Shown piece by piece: positions 17,003 through 26,785 of a DNA stretch of 64,000 nucleotides. Under the pieces are notes generated by a model, which searched no databases, had not been told where the DNA came from, and saw only the letters and a program-made list of their open reading frames with translations. Within the stretch, counting starts at the first letter, position 1; every line of letters starts with the position of its first letter. The translations under genes and the position numbers were made by a program. Location: positions 186,001 through 250,000 of the forward strand of contig CAWFUF010000017.1 in the NCBI GenBank assembly GCA_963818775.1. Direction: 5' to 3'. This stretch comes from JAMXLO01 sp963818775 (lineage in GTDB: Bacteria; Pseudomonadota; Alphaproteobacteria; Acetobacterales; Acetobacteraceae).

Positions 17003-20000
17003 TCACGCAAACGCAAAATCCCCAGCATGCAACGACGCAGGGTTGACGCCAGGCAGCAGCACCGAATTGCCGTGGCCCAGGTTGATCATTGCCCCACCGG
17101 CGATTGCCGAGGTCACCGCCTGTACCTGTGTGAAGGATGCGAACTGTGCCTTGCTCAATTCGATTACGTCCTGCATCGGGTCGAAACCAGTGATGGTTTG
17201 CGACCCTGGCGCCAGGCTGGTCAGCACGAATTCATCTGGCATTGCGGGGGTGGCCGCGAGCGGTGCGTCGTTCGAGGTCGGGTAGATGAATCGCATGCTG
17301 TCGGTCCCAGACGGGCTCCAGGACACGCCCGGGTTCGCCAGGACTCCCGAGGCCGAGATCGTAGTGCCGTTCATGTCCCAAACCCCGACCGAGCCATTGT
17401 CGTTGCGCCAGACAATGTCAGTCTTGCCATCACTGTTGAAATCACCGGTGCCGACGATGTGCCAGGAAGGGCCGGGATTCCCTGCGACTACGCCTGAACG
17501 GGTGACCGTAGTGCCGTTCATTTCCCAAATGCCAACCGAGCCGCTATCGTTTTGCCAGAGAATGTCGGTATGCCCGTCGCCGTAGAAGTCGCCGGTGCCC
17601 ATGATATGCCAGGTAGGTCCGGGATTTCCTGCGACTATGCCCAATTGGGTGACCGTAGTGCCGTTCATGTCCCACAGGCCAACCGAGCCACTATCGTTTT
17701 GCCAGAGAATGTCGGTATGCCCGTCGTCGTAGAAGTCGCCGGTGCCCCTGATGTGCCAGGTGGGTCCGGGATTTCCTGCGACTACCCCTAATTGGCTGAC
17801 CGTAGCGCCGTTCATGTCCCACAGGCCGACCGAGCCGCTATTGTTCTGCCACAGGATGTCGGTATGGCCGTCGTCATAGAAGTCGCCGGTGCCAGCGATG
17901 AGCCAGGAGGTCCCCGGATTCCCCGCGATCACCGATTGGCTTTCTATGGTGGTGCCGCTCATTTGCCACAGCCCTACTGAACCGTTGGCACCCCGCCAAA
18001 GATAATCGCCCGTATCCCCGGCGAAGAACGCGCCGGTGCCTACAAGAGACCAGAACGGTCCAGGATCTCCTCCTACCAAGCTGGAGGAACTGATTGCAGT
18101 CCCATTGACCTGCCAAACCTCTGCCTGGCCACTGGTATTCTGCAAGAGGATGCGGTTCGATTGCAGAGCGGTTGTGACGACGCTGGTCGTGCTGTCGGTG
18201 GCGGTGCCTCCCGCCGTGTCGGTGTCAGCGATAATAAAGCTGGTGGTGACGATCTGCCCAGGCGCGACCTGATTGGCGGTCGGCGTGAACACCAGCGCGT
18301 CCAGCGCCGCGGTGACCACGGCGGCCGTGCCGGTGTCGGTATAGACGCCCGTCGTGGCATTGAAACTGCCGCCACCCAGGTTCGACAGAGTGCCGTTCGC
18401 CGCAGCGGACAGCGTGACCGTCACTGTTTCGGTCTGGCCGAGGTTGAGGTCACTGATCGTGACGTTCGAGAACGGTGCGATGGTCTGCCTATCGGTCGTC
18501 GGCTGGCCACTGGCGGTGCCGGCGATCGTCGGGGAACCGGCCACGTCGGTTGCGACGACAGTTGTCGTGCTGTCGGTGGCGGTGCCTCCCGCCGTGTCGG
18601 TGTCTGCGATGGTAAAGCTGGTGGTGACGGTCTGGCCTGGCACGACCTGATTGGCGGTCGGGGTGAACACCAGGGCGTCGAGCGCAGCGGTGACCGCGGC
18701 GGCGGTACCGGTGTCGGTATAGACGCCCGTCATGGCACTGTAACTGCCGCCGCCCAGGTTCGACAGCGTGCCGTTCGCCGCAGCGGACAGCGTGACCGTC
18801 ACTGTCTCGGTCTGGCCGAGGTTGAGGTCACCGATCGTGACTGTCGAAAAGGGTGCGATGGTTGCCAGATCGGTGATCGGCTGGCCGCTTGCGGTGTCGG
18901 CGATCGTCGGGGCAACCGCCACATCGGTGGCGACGACGCTTGTCGCGCTGTCGGTGGCGGTGGCCAGCGCCGTGTCGGTGTCTGAGATGGTAAAGCTGGT
19001 GGTGACGGTCTGGCCAGGTGCCATCTGATTCGCGGTCGGCGTAAACACCAGGCCATCCAGCGCCCCGGTGACCATGGCGGCCGTGCCGGTGTCGGTATAG
19101 ACGCCTGTCGTGGCATTGAAACTGCCGCCGCCCAGGTTCGACAGCGTGCCGTTCGCCGCCGCAGACAGCGTAACCGTCACTGTCTCGGTCTGACCGAGGT
19201 TGAGGTCCGCGATCGTGACGTTCGAAAACGGTGCGATGGTTGCCAGATCGGTCGTCGGCTGGCCCGCGATCGTGCCGGCGATCGTCGGGGGAACGGCCAC
19301 ATCGGTGGCGACGACGGTTGTCGTGCTGTCGGCGGCGGTGGCCAGCGCCGTGTCGGTATCCGTAATGGTAAAGCCGGTGGTGACGGTCTGGCCAGGTGCC
19401 ACCTGATTGGCGGTCGGCGTGAACACCAGACCTTCAAGTGCCGCTGTGACCGCAGCGGCGGTGCCGGTGTCGCTGTAGACGCCGGTGACGCTGTTGTAAG
19501 TGCCGCCACCTAGGTTCGACAACGTGCCGTTCGCTGCCGCGGACAGCGTGACTGTTACTGTCTCGGTCTGGCTGGCATTCGCGTCCGCGATCGTGACCTT
19601 CGAGAACGGCGCGATGGTCGCCAGATCCGTTGTCGGCTGACCCGCGACAGTGCCGCTGATCGTCGGGGGAGCGGCAAGGAGTATCGAAACATTATTCTGG
19701 GCCGCTGAGGTGAGCGAGAGATCCAGTTGATTGCCGACGAGGCTGACGATCGTCGCGCCAGTGACGATGGGCGTGGCCGTACTGTTCCCGAGGTCGACGA
19801 GAACATCGCCGGTACCAACCATGGCGAAGCTGAGGTTCAGACCGTCGCCGGTGACAGAGAGCAGATCCCCCCGCATCGGCAGCGAGGCGATGTGGGTGAC
19901 ATTGTCCTGCGTAGCGCCAAGATTGATTGTAAAAGTGCCGCCATTCGTTGGCAGGAACAGCTCCTGCGCATTATAGGCGTACCAGTTGGTCACGTTCTCA

Positions 20001-22540
20001 ATAACGTTCGTGCCGCCGTTGATGACGTCGAGCGCCATCCCGCCGACATCCGGCGCCGTGGGGTCCGGGGTGACAGTCGCGGTGATCGTGTTGCCGACGG
20101 TGGTGTAGTTGATAGCGGCCTTCTGCTGAGCTTCAGTGCGCGCAGCAAGCTCCTCGAGCGTCAGGAACTCGTAGTTGTCGGCATAGGCCTGCGCGACGAA
20201 TTGCGTGTACATGGCCGTGGTGTAGTAGTTCGGATTAGTCGTCGGATCGTTCGGCGTATCGGTCGTGGTGTTCCAGGCGGCAACGCCGTAGTCGTGCACC
20301 GGCAACACGACGACGGGCGTGCCGGCGGCGTTGGCCGTGAGCGCGTCGAACTGCGCCGCCCAGTCCGCCTCGGCTTGCGCCACCGTCTTGCCTTCGTACT
20401 CGATCTCAGTGAAATCGAACGTCATGTTTGGCGCGATGTAGAGCGAGCCCTCGTCGGTCGCGCTCGGGCTCATGTAGCCGATTGCGCTCGGGTAGCCTGA
20501 ACCGACGCCGGTCCAGCCACCGGTCAGAAAGCCGGTGTATCCGGGCGTCGTCGCGGTCGCAGCGACCGATTGGTAATAGGGCAGGATGTTCTGGTCGGTC
20601 GCGAACGTCTCGTTGGCGCCCGGAACGGCGGCACCCTCAATCGGAATACCAAGTTCCTGCAACTCCAGCGCCGCCGACTGTCCGAACTCGTAGTCATAGG
20701 TGAAGGGATCGCCGTCCGAGCCGGTCACCGCGCCGACCGTCCCGGTCTGCAGGAAATTGGTATTCTCCGCCGGAATACCGAAGGTCAGAATCGTGCCGGC
20801 GGTGACCGCCGCAGTAAGATCCGAACTGAGGGTCACGGTATTCCCGGTGACCGCGGAAATTATTGTGTTCGCGGCGATGCCGGTGCCGGTGACAGTCATG
20901 CCTACTGTGACGCCGGCGAAGGATGGCAACGCGTCCAGGGTGATCTGGGTCGAGCCGGCGAGTGTATCGACGGCGGTAGTCTCCGTCACCGTCGTTGTCG
21001 GCGGATTGATAAGGTGCGTGAAACTGTGGTTGCCGATCTCGCTCCCCATCGCCAAGAGGTCTTGGTAATAGGGCAGACTGACGGACCAGTTCGTCGTTGA
21101 CTGATCGGCACCGCTCGGGTCGTCGCCGATATTGATAAAATAGGATCCAACGAAATCGTATTGCTGGTTCCACTGTTGCAAGATTGGTATCAAGGTGTCG
21201 TAAATGCCGGGGCCGCCACCTGCTGGCGTCACATCGGAGGGGAACTGGGACTGATCCATGTCCATGCGCACAGCCACGACACCGGCGTCACGCGACATGT
21301 GCAGTGCGACGCCTGGCTGCGTCCCGAGCGCGACGGTCTGGATGGCGTTCGACAACAGGTTGCTGTCGCCGAGCAAATCGGTGGTGGCAAAATGCACGTT
21401 GGTGCTGCCAGTCGTGGTCTGCACCACGCCGGGTAGTGTGCCAACGCCGGTGACGTTCTGGTTGACGAGTACGTCTGTCGCAGTCCCACCGACGCCCTGA
21501 TAAGCCGCATAGCTTTCACTGGCGTAGGTCTGGATGACCTGACCGGCGGTGTAGCCCTGCATGATAGGATTGGTGACGTCGTTCGCGGTGACCGTTTCGG
21601 CCCCATTGTTCCCGCTGGTGGACCGGACGAGCCCCAGGAGGGTCTCCATGTTGGAATACGAGTTGCCGGGCAGTGGTGCACCCGTCTGATCGTTGGTCAG
21701 AAAGTCGCCCGCGGTAATGATGCCGATGTGGTAGTTGTAGACCGCGCTGGTCAGTGTCGACATGATTGCCGGCAGCTCCGCGGTATTCACATCCGCCATC
21801 GACGGGAATATTATGGCATCATAACCAATAAGGTTGTTGATATTGGTCAGTTGCAATTCATCGATGATGTCATACGACACGCCGGCCATGCGGGCCTGGT
21901 TCTGCGCCGCCATGAACAGGTCGGAATAGGCGGTCTGACTGAAATAGAGGGCGGCGGTGGTGTCAGAGTAGACGATGGCAACCTTGTGGGTTGGCGCTTG
22001 CACCGGCAGCGTCGCGGGGTCGGTGATCGTATATTCCGGGTTGTTGAAATCGCTTGGAAGGAAAACCTGTGAAGCGCTGCCCGTGTCGATTTGCGCCGCG
22101 ATGTTGATGGAGGCTGGCGCCGGTCCACTCGCCGGGGTGACCAGACTGCGTGGGATGGCAATTTCGAGGCTCTCGCCATCCGCTGACAATGCGGCAGTGA
22201 GCGGCGTTGCGCTAACGAGGTTCTGCCCCGCCGCACCGTTGTAAAGGTAGAAGGCGCCGTTGACGTAAGTGATGTTGTAATCGGCGCCGAGGCTGTCGAA
22301 CGGACTGTAGCCGGTCGCCGTGTTCTGGTCGGTGTTGAGCCAGATGGTGGTGCCGGCGCCGATCACCGGATCGGTCCCTGCGGTGGCCTGGATGGCGATG
22401 AAGTAGGTGTCGTCCTGGACGGTCCCGTACAGCGAATACCCCGGAACGAAGTCGCCGGGGTTGTCGATGAGTTCAGACGCCGTCCAGTCGGACAGGTTCC
22501 CATCGATGGTAATCGTGGACGTGTTGGCAATAGTCGCCAC
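17003..22540 (-). CDS. Giant secreted repeat protein with polysaccharide deacetylase core
   Basis: The 1845-residue product has no N-terminal signal peptide. In order: a DOMON/CBM9-like N-terminus (about 8-185), a GATase-like region (186-400), a NodB-type deacetylase core with D427/D429 and H505-x3-H509, an inserted adhesin-like domain (about 513-585) and the rest of the deacetylase to about 810. Next come a beta region (813-957), four 126-residue repeats (957-1460), and 49-residue FG-GAP-like repeats (1460-1747). The C-terminus (QTITGFDPMQDVIELSKAQF) is typical of type I secreted proteins. It may trim or bind surface polysaccharide. The ribosome site AAAAGGAG is strong. Confidence 0.8.
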   Translation of the reverse strand: MATIANTSTITIDGNLSDWTASELIDNPGDFVPGYSLYGTVQDDTYFIAIQATAGTDPVIGAGTTIWLNTDQNTATGYSPFDSLGADYNITYVNGAFYLYNGAAGQNLVSATPLTAALSADGESLEIAIPRSLVTPASGPAPASINIAAQIDTGSASQVFLPSDFNNPEYTITDPATLPVQAPTHKVAIVYSDTTAALYFSQTAYSDLFMAAQNQARMAGVSYDIIDELQLTNINNLIGYDAIIFPSMADVNTAELPAIMSTLTSAVYNYHIGIITAGDFLTNDQTGAPLPGNSYSNMETLLGLVRSTSGNNGAETVTANDVTNPIMQGYTAGQVIQTYASESYAAYQGVGGTATDVLVNQNVTGVGTLPGVVQTTTGSTNVHFATTDLLGDSNLLSNAIQTVALGTQPGVALHMSRDAGVVAVRMDMDQSQFPSDVTPAGGGPGIYDTLIPILQQWNQQYDFVGSYFINIGDDPSGADQSTTNWSVSLPYYQDLLAMGSEIGNHSFTHLINPPTTTVTETTAVDTLAGSTQITLDALPSFAGVTVGMTVTGTGIAANTIISAVTGNTVTLSSDLTAAVTAGTILTFGIPAENTNFLQTGTVGAVTGSDGDPFTYDYEFGQSAALELQELGIPIEGAAVPGANETFATDQNILPYYQSVAATATTPGYTGFLTGGWTGVGSGYPSAIGYMSPSATDEGSLYIAPNMTFDFTEIEYEGKTVAQAEADWAAQFDALTANAAGTPVVVLPVHDYGVAAWNTTTDTPNDPTTNPNYYTTAMYTQFVAQAYADNYEFLTLEELAARTEAQQKAAINYTTVGNTITATVTPDPTAPDVGGMALDVINGGTNVIENVTNWYAYNAQELFLPTNGGTFTINLGATQDNVTHIASLPMRGDLLSVTGDGLNLSFAMVGTGDVLVDLGNSTATPIVTGATIVSLVGNQLDLSLTSAAQNNVSILLAAPPTISGTVAGQPTTDLATIAPFSKVTIADANASQTETVTVTLSAAANGTLSNLGGGTYNSVTGVYSDTGTAAAVTAALEGLVFTPTANQVAPGQTVTTGFTITDTDTALATAADSTTTVVATDVAVPPTIAGTIAGQPTTDLATIAPFSNVTIADLNLGQTETVTVTLSAAANGTLSNLGGGSFNATTGVYTDTGTAAMVTGALDGLVFTPTANQMAPGQTVTTSFTISDTDTALATATDSATSVVATDVAVAPTIADTASGQPITDLATIAPFSTVTIGDLNLGQTETVTVTLSAAANGTLSNLGGGSYSAMTGVYTDTGTAAAVTAALDALVFTPTANQVVPGQTVTTSFTIADTDTAGGTATDSTTTVVATDVAGSPTIAGTASGQPTTDRQTIAPFSNVTISDLNLGQTETVTVTLSAAANGTLSNLGGGSFNATTGVYTDTGTAAVVTAALDALVFTPTANQVAPGQIVTTSFIIADTDTAGGTATDSTTSVVTTALQSNRILLQNTSGQAEVWQVNGTAISSSSLVGGDPGPFWSLVGTGAFFAGDTGDYLWRGANGSVGLWQMSGTTIESQSVIAGNPGTSWLIAGTGDFYDDGHTDILWQNNSGSVGLWDMNGATVSQLGVVAGNPGPTWHIRGTGDFYDDGHTDILWQNDSGSVGLWDMNGTTVTQLGIVAGNPGPTWHIMGTGDFYGDGHTDILWQNDSGSVGIWEMNGTTVTRSGVVAGNPGPSWHIVGTGDFNSDGKTDIVWRNDNGSVGVWDMNGTTISASGVLANPGVSWSPSGTDSMRFIYPTSNDAPLAATPAMPDEFVLTSLAPGSQTITGFDPMQDVIELSKAQFASFTQVQAVTSAIAGGAMINLGHGNSVLLPGVNPASLHAGDFAFA
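17300..18100 (-). repeat. 147-base tandem repeats (FG-GAP/VCBS-like, 49 residues)
   Basis: About five to six tandem units encode blocks such as GDFYDDGHTDILWQNDSGSV. Neighbouring copies are almost identical; for example the segment around 17561 recurs at 17708, exactly 147 bases later. The Asp-rich turns suggest calcium-binding propeller blades. High DNA identity implies recent duplication or gene conversion and makes this a likely assembly-collapse site. Confidence 0.75.
18160..19670 (-). repeat. Four 378-base tandem repeats (126 residues each)
   Basis: Each unit encodes an Ig-like block containing QTETVTVTLSAAANGTLSNL and LVFTPTANQVAPGQTVTT. The register is exact: GCCAGGTG at 19013 recurs at 19391, 378 bases later. 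Copies differ by scattered substitutions with no frame change. They likely form a rod separating the deacetylase core from the C-terminal propeller blades. Confidence 0.75.
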
Positions 22541-22942
22541 GGTCAGCTCCTTTTGGGGCAGGTTCGATATCGTATCGTTTAAATTTAGAGAAAAGTCAAC
22601 ATAAATACCAATGGATGGAAGATTTCGTCTAGAACTTTAGACGGAGGGGGCGCCCGTCTCCGCGCCGTTGTTCCCGACCCCAGACACTCATCGCTCATCC
22701 AAAGGGATCGAGCAGGGCGGTGCTGCTCGGTTCCTTTGGACGCGCCAAGTCTGTCGTTCTCGTGCTTCCCGGCATTGCCGGCCTCGGCCAATACCGCCTC
22801 ACCTTGCTGGATTGGCTTGCGCTCGAAGTCGCTATTGTGGACGGGTGGACCGGCAATCCATACACCGGGATCGATCGTATAAGCCCCGCGCGTTCCTTGG
22901 GGCGCCGGTCCGCCGGTCAGAAAAAACCGCCGGTGCGGGGCC
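22541..22942. other. Intergenic region upstream of the giant secreted protein
   Basis: About 400 bases separate the giant protein gene from the methyltransferase frame. The first 70 bases are AT-rich (around 22565-22610) and probably hold the promoter of the minus-strand gene. I see no supported gene or RNA here; the open frames on both strands lack family features. Confidence 0.4.
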
Positions 22943-23864
22943 GTGGCCACCGCACCGCACACGCCTCTGACCCGTCGCTGGGCGCTCCTCGCCGGATATG
23001 CTACTTCTCAATATCCGCTAATGGCGCACGTCGCGCTCGCTACAACTCCGGCGATCAGTGCGATGATGGCTTGGATTAAGGAGGCAAAAGGAATCCGGGT
23101 GGAGAAAGAGGAAAGTCTGCGTCAGTTCGCAGCTCACGGATTTTGGCACCTGGCGGATCGCCTGGACGCGCTCACATTGCCAGATCGGAGAATGGTCTGC
23201 CCGATATGCGAGCGGTCTGAACCTCGCGAGGCACTGGAGGCGCGCGCTTCGAAGTGCATGTTCGGTGGAGGACACCTGGAACGATACGTCTGCCCAGGAT
23301 GCGGCTGCATATACGGCCCGAGCAAGTATCTCGATCTGCCTGCCGAGTTGGTCGCCGCCGACTACGCTCTGCTGTACGCTGATTACGATGAGGGCAACTC
23401 GACCGCCAACGAGTTGCGTGCTTTCCGCTCTCTCAATCCATCTTCCGGCCGGCTATATCTGAACTGGGGCTGTGGTCGATGGAGTCGTGCCGTTGAGATC
23501 GCGCGAACTGAGGGGTTTGACGTGTGGGGCTATGAACCAGTGGTGTCCCCGGGAGAGAGGAGCTTCATCGTCTCGCGAAAAGAGGTAATAACTACTGGGT
23601 TCGCCGGGATCTTCTCGAATAATGTGATTGAGCACCTGCTGCGACCAGTAGACGAATTCCGATACTTCCACCGCATCATGGCGCCCGGCGGCCTGATGGC
23701 CCATGCCTCGCCTTGTTACCAGGACCTGCTACGAGTTCTCACGCTTCCACGTGGTCTTCCTCTTGGGTGACGCGCCACACGTTCTCGCCGAGCGGTCGGG
23801 GTTCCGTGTGATCCATTTCGAAGAGGACGGCGAGTTTCGGAACTGCGTGTTCGAGCGGATCTAG
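22943..23864 (+). pseudogene. Zinc-ribbon SAM methyltransferase, frameshifted
   Basis: The frame encodes a zinc ribbon (CPIC and CPGCGC), a degenerate SAM motif I (LNWGCGRWSRAVEIA), the motif FSNNVIEHLLRPVDEF and PGGLMAHASPCYQDL. It then runs out of frame and stops at 23770. The next frame over continues naturally as YEFSRFHVVFLLGDAP and ends FRNCVFERI at 23864. Removing one base near 23729 restores a complete methyltransferase. The start is uncertain: several ATGs lie between 22943 and 23062. It sits between two secreted protein genes and may act in glycan or lipid methylation. Confidence 0.65.
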
Positions 23865-23961
23865 CTCGACGTTGTGGCCAACTTCAGCACGACGACGCGC
23901 GCGACGGCTCCGTGGCGGTCATGTTGACAACGATGCGTAAAGAGCCGAGCGGGATGAAGCT

Positions 23962-25455
23962 TCAGACTTGCCCAATACGGCCGTTCAAGGCACCGGGATC
24001 TGTAACTCCGCTAAACGTGATCTTGGTGTGGTCGGACAGCGTAATCGTCGTCGAACCCGCAGTAGTGGACGTCGTAAATCCCGGTCCATAACCTACCAGT
24101 AGCACGTTGTCGAGCGAGCTGAAGTCACTGATGAAATCATTGGCATTCGGACCAACAACGGTCTTGAAGAAATAGAACGCGTTCGCGCCGCCGTTACCGA
24201 CCATTGTGTCAGAGCCCGCACCAGCATTGATGTAATCGGCGCCTACGCCGCCCACCAGCAGATTGTGCCCACTCGGATCGTTTGAGCCGTATATCGTGTT
24301 GGTGCCTTTCGAGAGACTTGCGTCGATGGTCTCGTTGCCAAGTCGTCCAGCGTAGAACAGCCCACCCCCAGTCGTGTTGACGTAGGTGACCGCCCCGCCA
24401 TTGCCACCCAGCAGCGATGTCAGACCAGCACCACCGAAGATCGAGGAGTCGCCCGAACCACCAATGATCGTGGACGGCCCAGTGCCACCGACAAAGTTCA
24501 GCGGCCCTGTCCCACCCTGCACAAACGAACCGCTGGACGTCGTGACGGCTGTGAAGGCCGAGCCAGCAACGATCGTGTCGCTGGTACCGTGATCGATAAC
24601 CGAGAGACTCGCCCCCGCAGTGCCCACTCCACCAGAGACGAGCGCCCCGCTGCCGGCCAACGTGACAAAAGCGGCGGCTGTGCCTGCGGCAATCTTATCA
24701 CCCGATCCCTTGTCCGTGACGTCAAGCTCGGCGGACCCACCGACCACCGACGCATTGCTCCCGGAGGTCGTGACGTTCGTCTTACCCTGACCACCAAAGA
24801 TCGTATCGCCTGCGCCAGCATCGGTGACTGTGCTCGCCCCCGGCCCACCTAACGCCACGTCGTTCGTCGCAAGTGCCGCAAGCTGGAACGTCGCGACTCC
24901 CGCCGCGGAAATTGTATCGTTGGTGCCACTGTCGATAAGCAGGTTGGCGCCCGCCCCGCCCGCTATGCTCTCGGCATTACCTGCGGCTGTCAGAGTGTCT
25001 TTCTGATCGTTGCCGGCCAGCACATCACCGGCGCCGGTCAGCGTGGCCACCGCGTTGCCTGCACCCTCAGACAAGGTGGTCAGGGCCGCATCAACAATCG
25101 TTACCTGCGACCCGCCACCCCAGACGCTGGTATTGGGCGACCCGAAGATCGTGACGGGAGCGGTATTGTTGAGGACGACCACATAATCCGGCGCTCCCGG
25201 AGATCCGGCGGGGATGTGGTAGCTGCCGCCGGCAGTGACGACCAGCTCATTCACTCCGCCCGCCACCGGGTTCGGCGGGGGCGCCGGAACCGTTTGGCCC
25301 GGACCCGGCACCGTAATGTTCAGGGCGCCCAACGTGCTTGCCGCAGCGATCGCTGTGGCAATCTGGTTTGCGATCGAGAAATTACTAAAATTGCTGAATG
25401 TCTGGTCGACTGCGGATGAGCCGTGAGGGCCAGGCACCGTTACTGAATCAGACAT
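23962..25455 (-). CDS. RTX-like secreted repeat protein
   Basis: This 497-residue Gly/Ser/Thr/Asn-rich protein has no signal peptide. It contains many hemolysin-type half-repeats (SIFGGAGLTSLLGGNGGAV, GADYINAGAGSDTMVGNGGA) that form a calcium beta-roll, ending in a serralysin-like C-terminal domain (FISDFSSLDNVLLVGYGPGF) that usually carries the type I secretion signal. No protease or lipase motif is seen, so it may be structural or adhesive. GGAG lies before the ATG. No secretion ABC transporter is in the window, so export must use one encoded elsewhere. Confidence 0.75.
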   Translation of the reverse strand: MSDSVTVPGPHGSSAVDQTFSNFSNFSIANQIATAIAAASTLGALNITVPGPGQTVPAPPPNPVAGGVNELVVTAGGSYHIPAGSPGAPDYVVVLNNTAPVTIFGSPNTSVWGGGSQVTIVDAALTTLSEGAGNAVATLTGAGDVLAGNDQKDTLTAAGNAESIAGGAGANLLIDSGTNDTISAAGVATFQLAALATNDVALGGPGASTVTDAGAGDTIFGGQGKTNVTTSGSNASVVGGSAELDVTDKGSGDKIAAGTAAAFVTLAGSGALVSGGVGTAGASLSVIDHGTSDTIVAGSAFTAVTTSSGSFVQGGTGPLNFVGGTGPSTIIGGSGDSSIFGGAGLTSLLGGNGGAVTYVNTTGGGLFYAGRLGNETIDASLSKGTNTIYGSNDPSGHNLLVGGVGADYINAGAGSDTMVGNGGANAFYFFKTVVGPNANDFISDFSSLDNVLLVGYGPGFTTSTTAGSTTITLSDHTKITFSGVTDPGALNGRIGQV

Positions 25456-25931
25456 CTGGTTCTCCGCCTGCGCATACCAGCCAGCCCTGACAGCTCGGCC
25501 ACCGGTCCGGGAAAATTAGTAATACATGCCACCGTGAACCATGCCTGGGAGGCCGATGAATTCGCGATGCCCCGAGTGAAGCCAATAATGACTAACCAAA
25601 AGTAAAGCTCTCAGCCCGAATTACCCGGATTGTAGCAACCCTTTCGACCCGACGTCCTTGCTCAACCGAGCAATTGTATTGACTGCATTTAGGCTACAAT
25701 TAAGGATTGATTAATCCGTGACCGTGCCTTCCCGCTGCCCGCAATGGCTGCGGACCCGGGCATCCTCCTCCGCAAAATCGCGATGTTATTTATACCGGAT
25801 CGGAATACGCCGTATCGATCCGCATGAGGACGGAAGGCGACCAGCAGCATTGGTGCTGGCCTATTCGGCAATCATGACAGCCGCGGGCATTGCCGCTACC
25901 TTTTCCGGTAACATCGAACAGCGAGTGCGCG
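25456..25931. other. Intergenic region with small inverted repeat
   Basis: This 476-base stretch separates divergent genes. It is AT-richer than its surroundings, especially 25600-25720, and holds a short inverted repeat GGATTGATTAATCC at 25704-25717. Promoters for both neighbours are expected here, but I cannot place -35/-10 pairs with good spacing. No supported gene is seen. Confidence 0.4.
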
Positions 25932-26759
25932 ATGCAGATAGTCGACGCCCAGATCCACCTTTGGGGAACCGGTCTGCCGAGTAACCTCTCCCATTGGCAG
26001 GTGACGCACTTCACCCCCGAGGAGGCCATCGCGCTCATGGATGAAGGAGGTGTCGATGCCGCTGTCATCCATCCGCCGGGTTGGGACCCAGGTTCGACGG
26101 ACATGGCCCTTGCCGCGGTGCAAAACTACCCTGGGCGGTTCGCGATCCTGGGCTCCCTCCCGCTCGATCTGCCAGGGTCCCGCGCGCGCATCGCAAGCTG
26201 GCGTGAACGACCGGGAATGCTCGGCCTGCGCTATACCTTCCTCCACGATCCGGCGCGGCAATGGCTGCACGATGGCACGATCGACTGGCTCTGGTCGGCC
26301 GCCGAAGATGCCGGCGTCCCCATCGCCACGCTGGCGACCGATTCATTGACGGAACTCGGCCGGATCGCCGCGCGGCACCCCAGACTGCGATTGACAATCG
26401 ATCACCTCGGCGGCCGGGGCGGCCTGACGACGCTGAAAGATGCTGAGGCCATGACCCACATGCCGGACCTTCTGGCACTGGCGAAGCTGCCCAATGTAGC
26501 GGTCAAAGCGACCGGCGCACCGGGTTATTCCAGCGAGGCCTATCCATTTCCGAGGATGCAAACGTATCTACGACAGATCTACGACGCCTTCGGACCGCAT
26601 CGGATGTTCTGGGGCACTGACATCACGAAGATGCCCTGCTCCTGGCGCCAATGCGTCACGATGTTCACCGAGGAGCTGCCGTGGCTCAGCGACAAGGACA
26701 AGCGACTTATCATGGGCGAGGCGCTCTGCGCCTGGTGGGGCTGGAACCGGTCAGCCTGA
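25932..26759 (+). CDS. Amidohydrolase family 2 (TIM-barrel) protein
   Basis: The 275-residue protein opens with VDAQIHLWG, the position of the family's metal-binding His motif; the first His of HxH is Gln here, and one His (QIH) remains. It also has ITIDH-type LTIDHLGGRGG and FWGTDITKMPC near the end, where the final Asp ligand lies. This class hydrolyses lactones or decarboxylates aromatic acids. I start at the ATG at 25932 because the N-terminal strand begins there; no strong ribosome site is seen. It is 26 bases before an SDR gene and probably shares its operon. Confidence 0.78.
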   Translation: MQIVDAQIHLWGTGLPSNLSHWQVTHFTPEEAIALMDEGGVDAAVIHPPGWDPGSTDMALAAVQNYPGRFAILGSLPLDLPGSRARIASWRERPGMLGLRYTFLHDPARQWLHDGTIDWLWSAAEDAGVPIATLATDSLTELGRIAARHPRLRLTIDHLGGRGGLTTLKDAEAMTHMPDLLALAKLPNVAVKATGAPGYSSEAYPFPRMQTYLRQIYDAFGPHRMFWGTDITKMPCSWRQCVTMFTEELPWLSDKDKRLIMGEALCAWWGWNRSA

Positions 26760-26785
26760 AATAACAGCAAAGGGAATATTTCCGC

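Noticed and set aside
17300..19670. Possible CRISPR-like array from regular repeats
   Set aside because: Repeats are in-frame protein units of 147 and 378 bases with no unique spacers.
22585..22962. 125-residue minus-strand frame upstream of the giant protein
   Set aside because: No ribosome site or family pattern; likely non-coding.
22720..23079. 119-residue plus-strand frame before the methyltransferase
   Set aside because: Overlaps the region where the methyltransferase start may lie and has no known domain.
25704..25717. Inverted repeat GGATTGATTAATCC as an operator or terminator
   Set aside because: Five-base arms, no gene end nearby; evidence is too slight for a call beyond the intergenic note.
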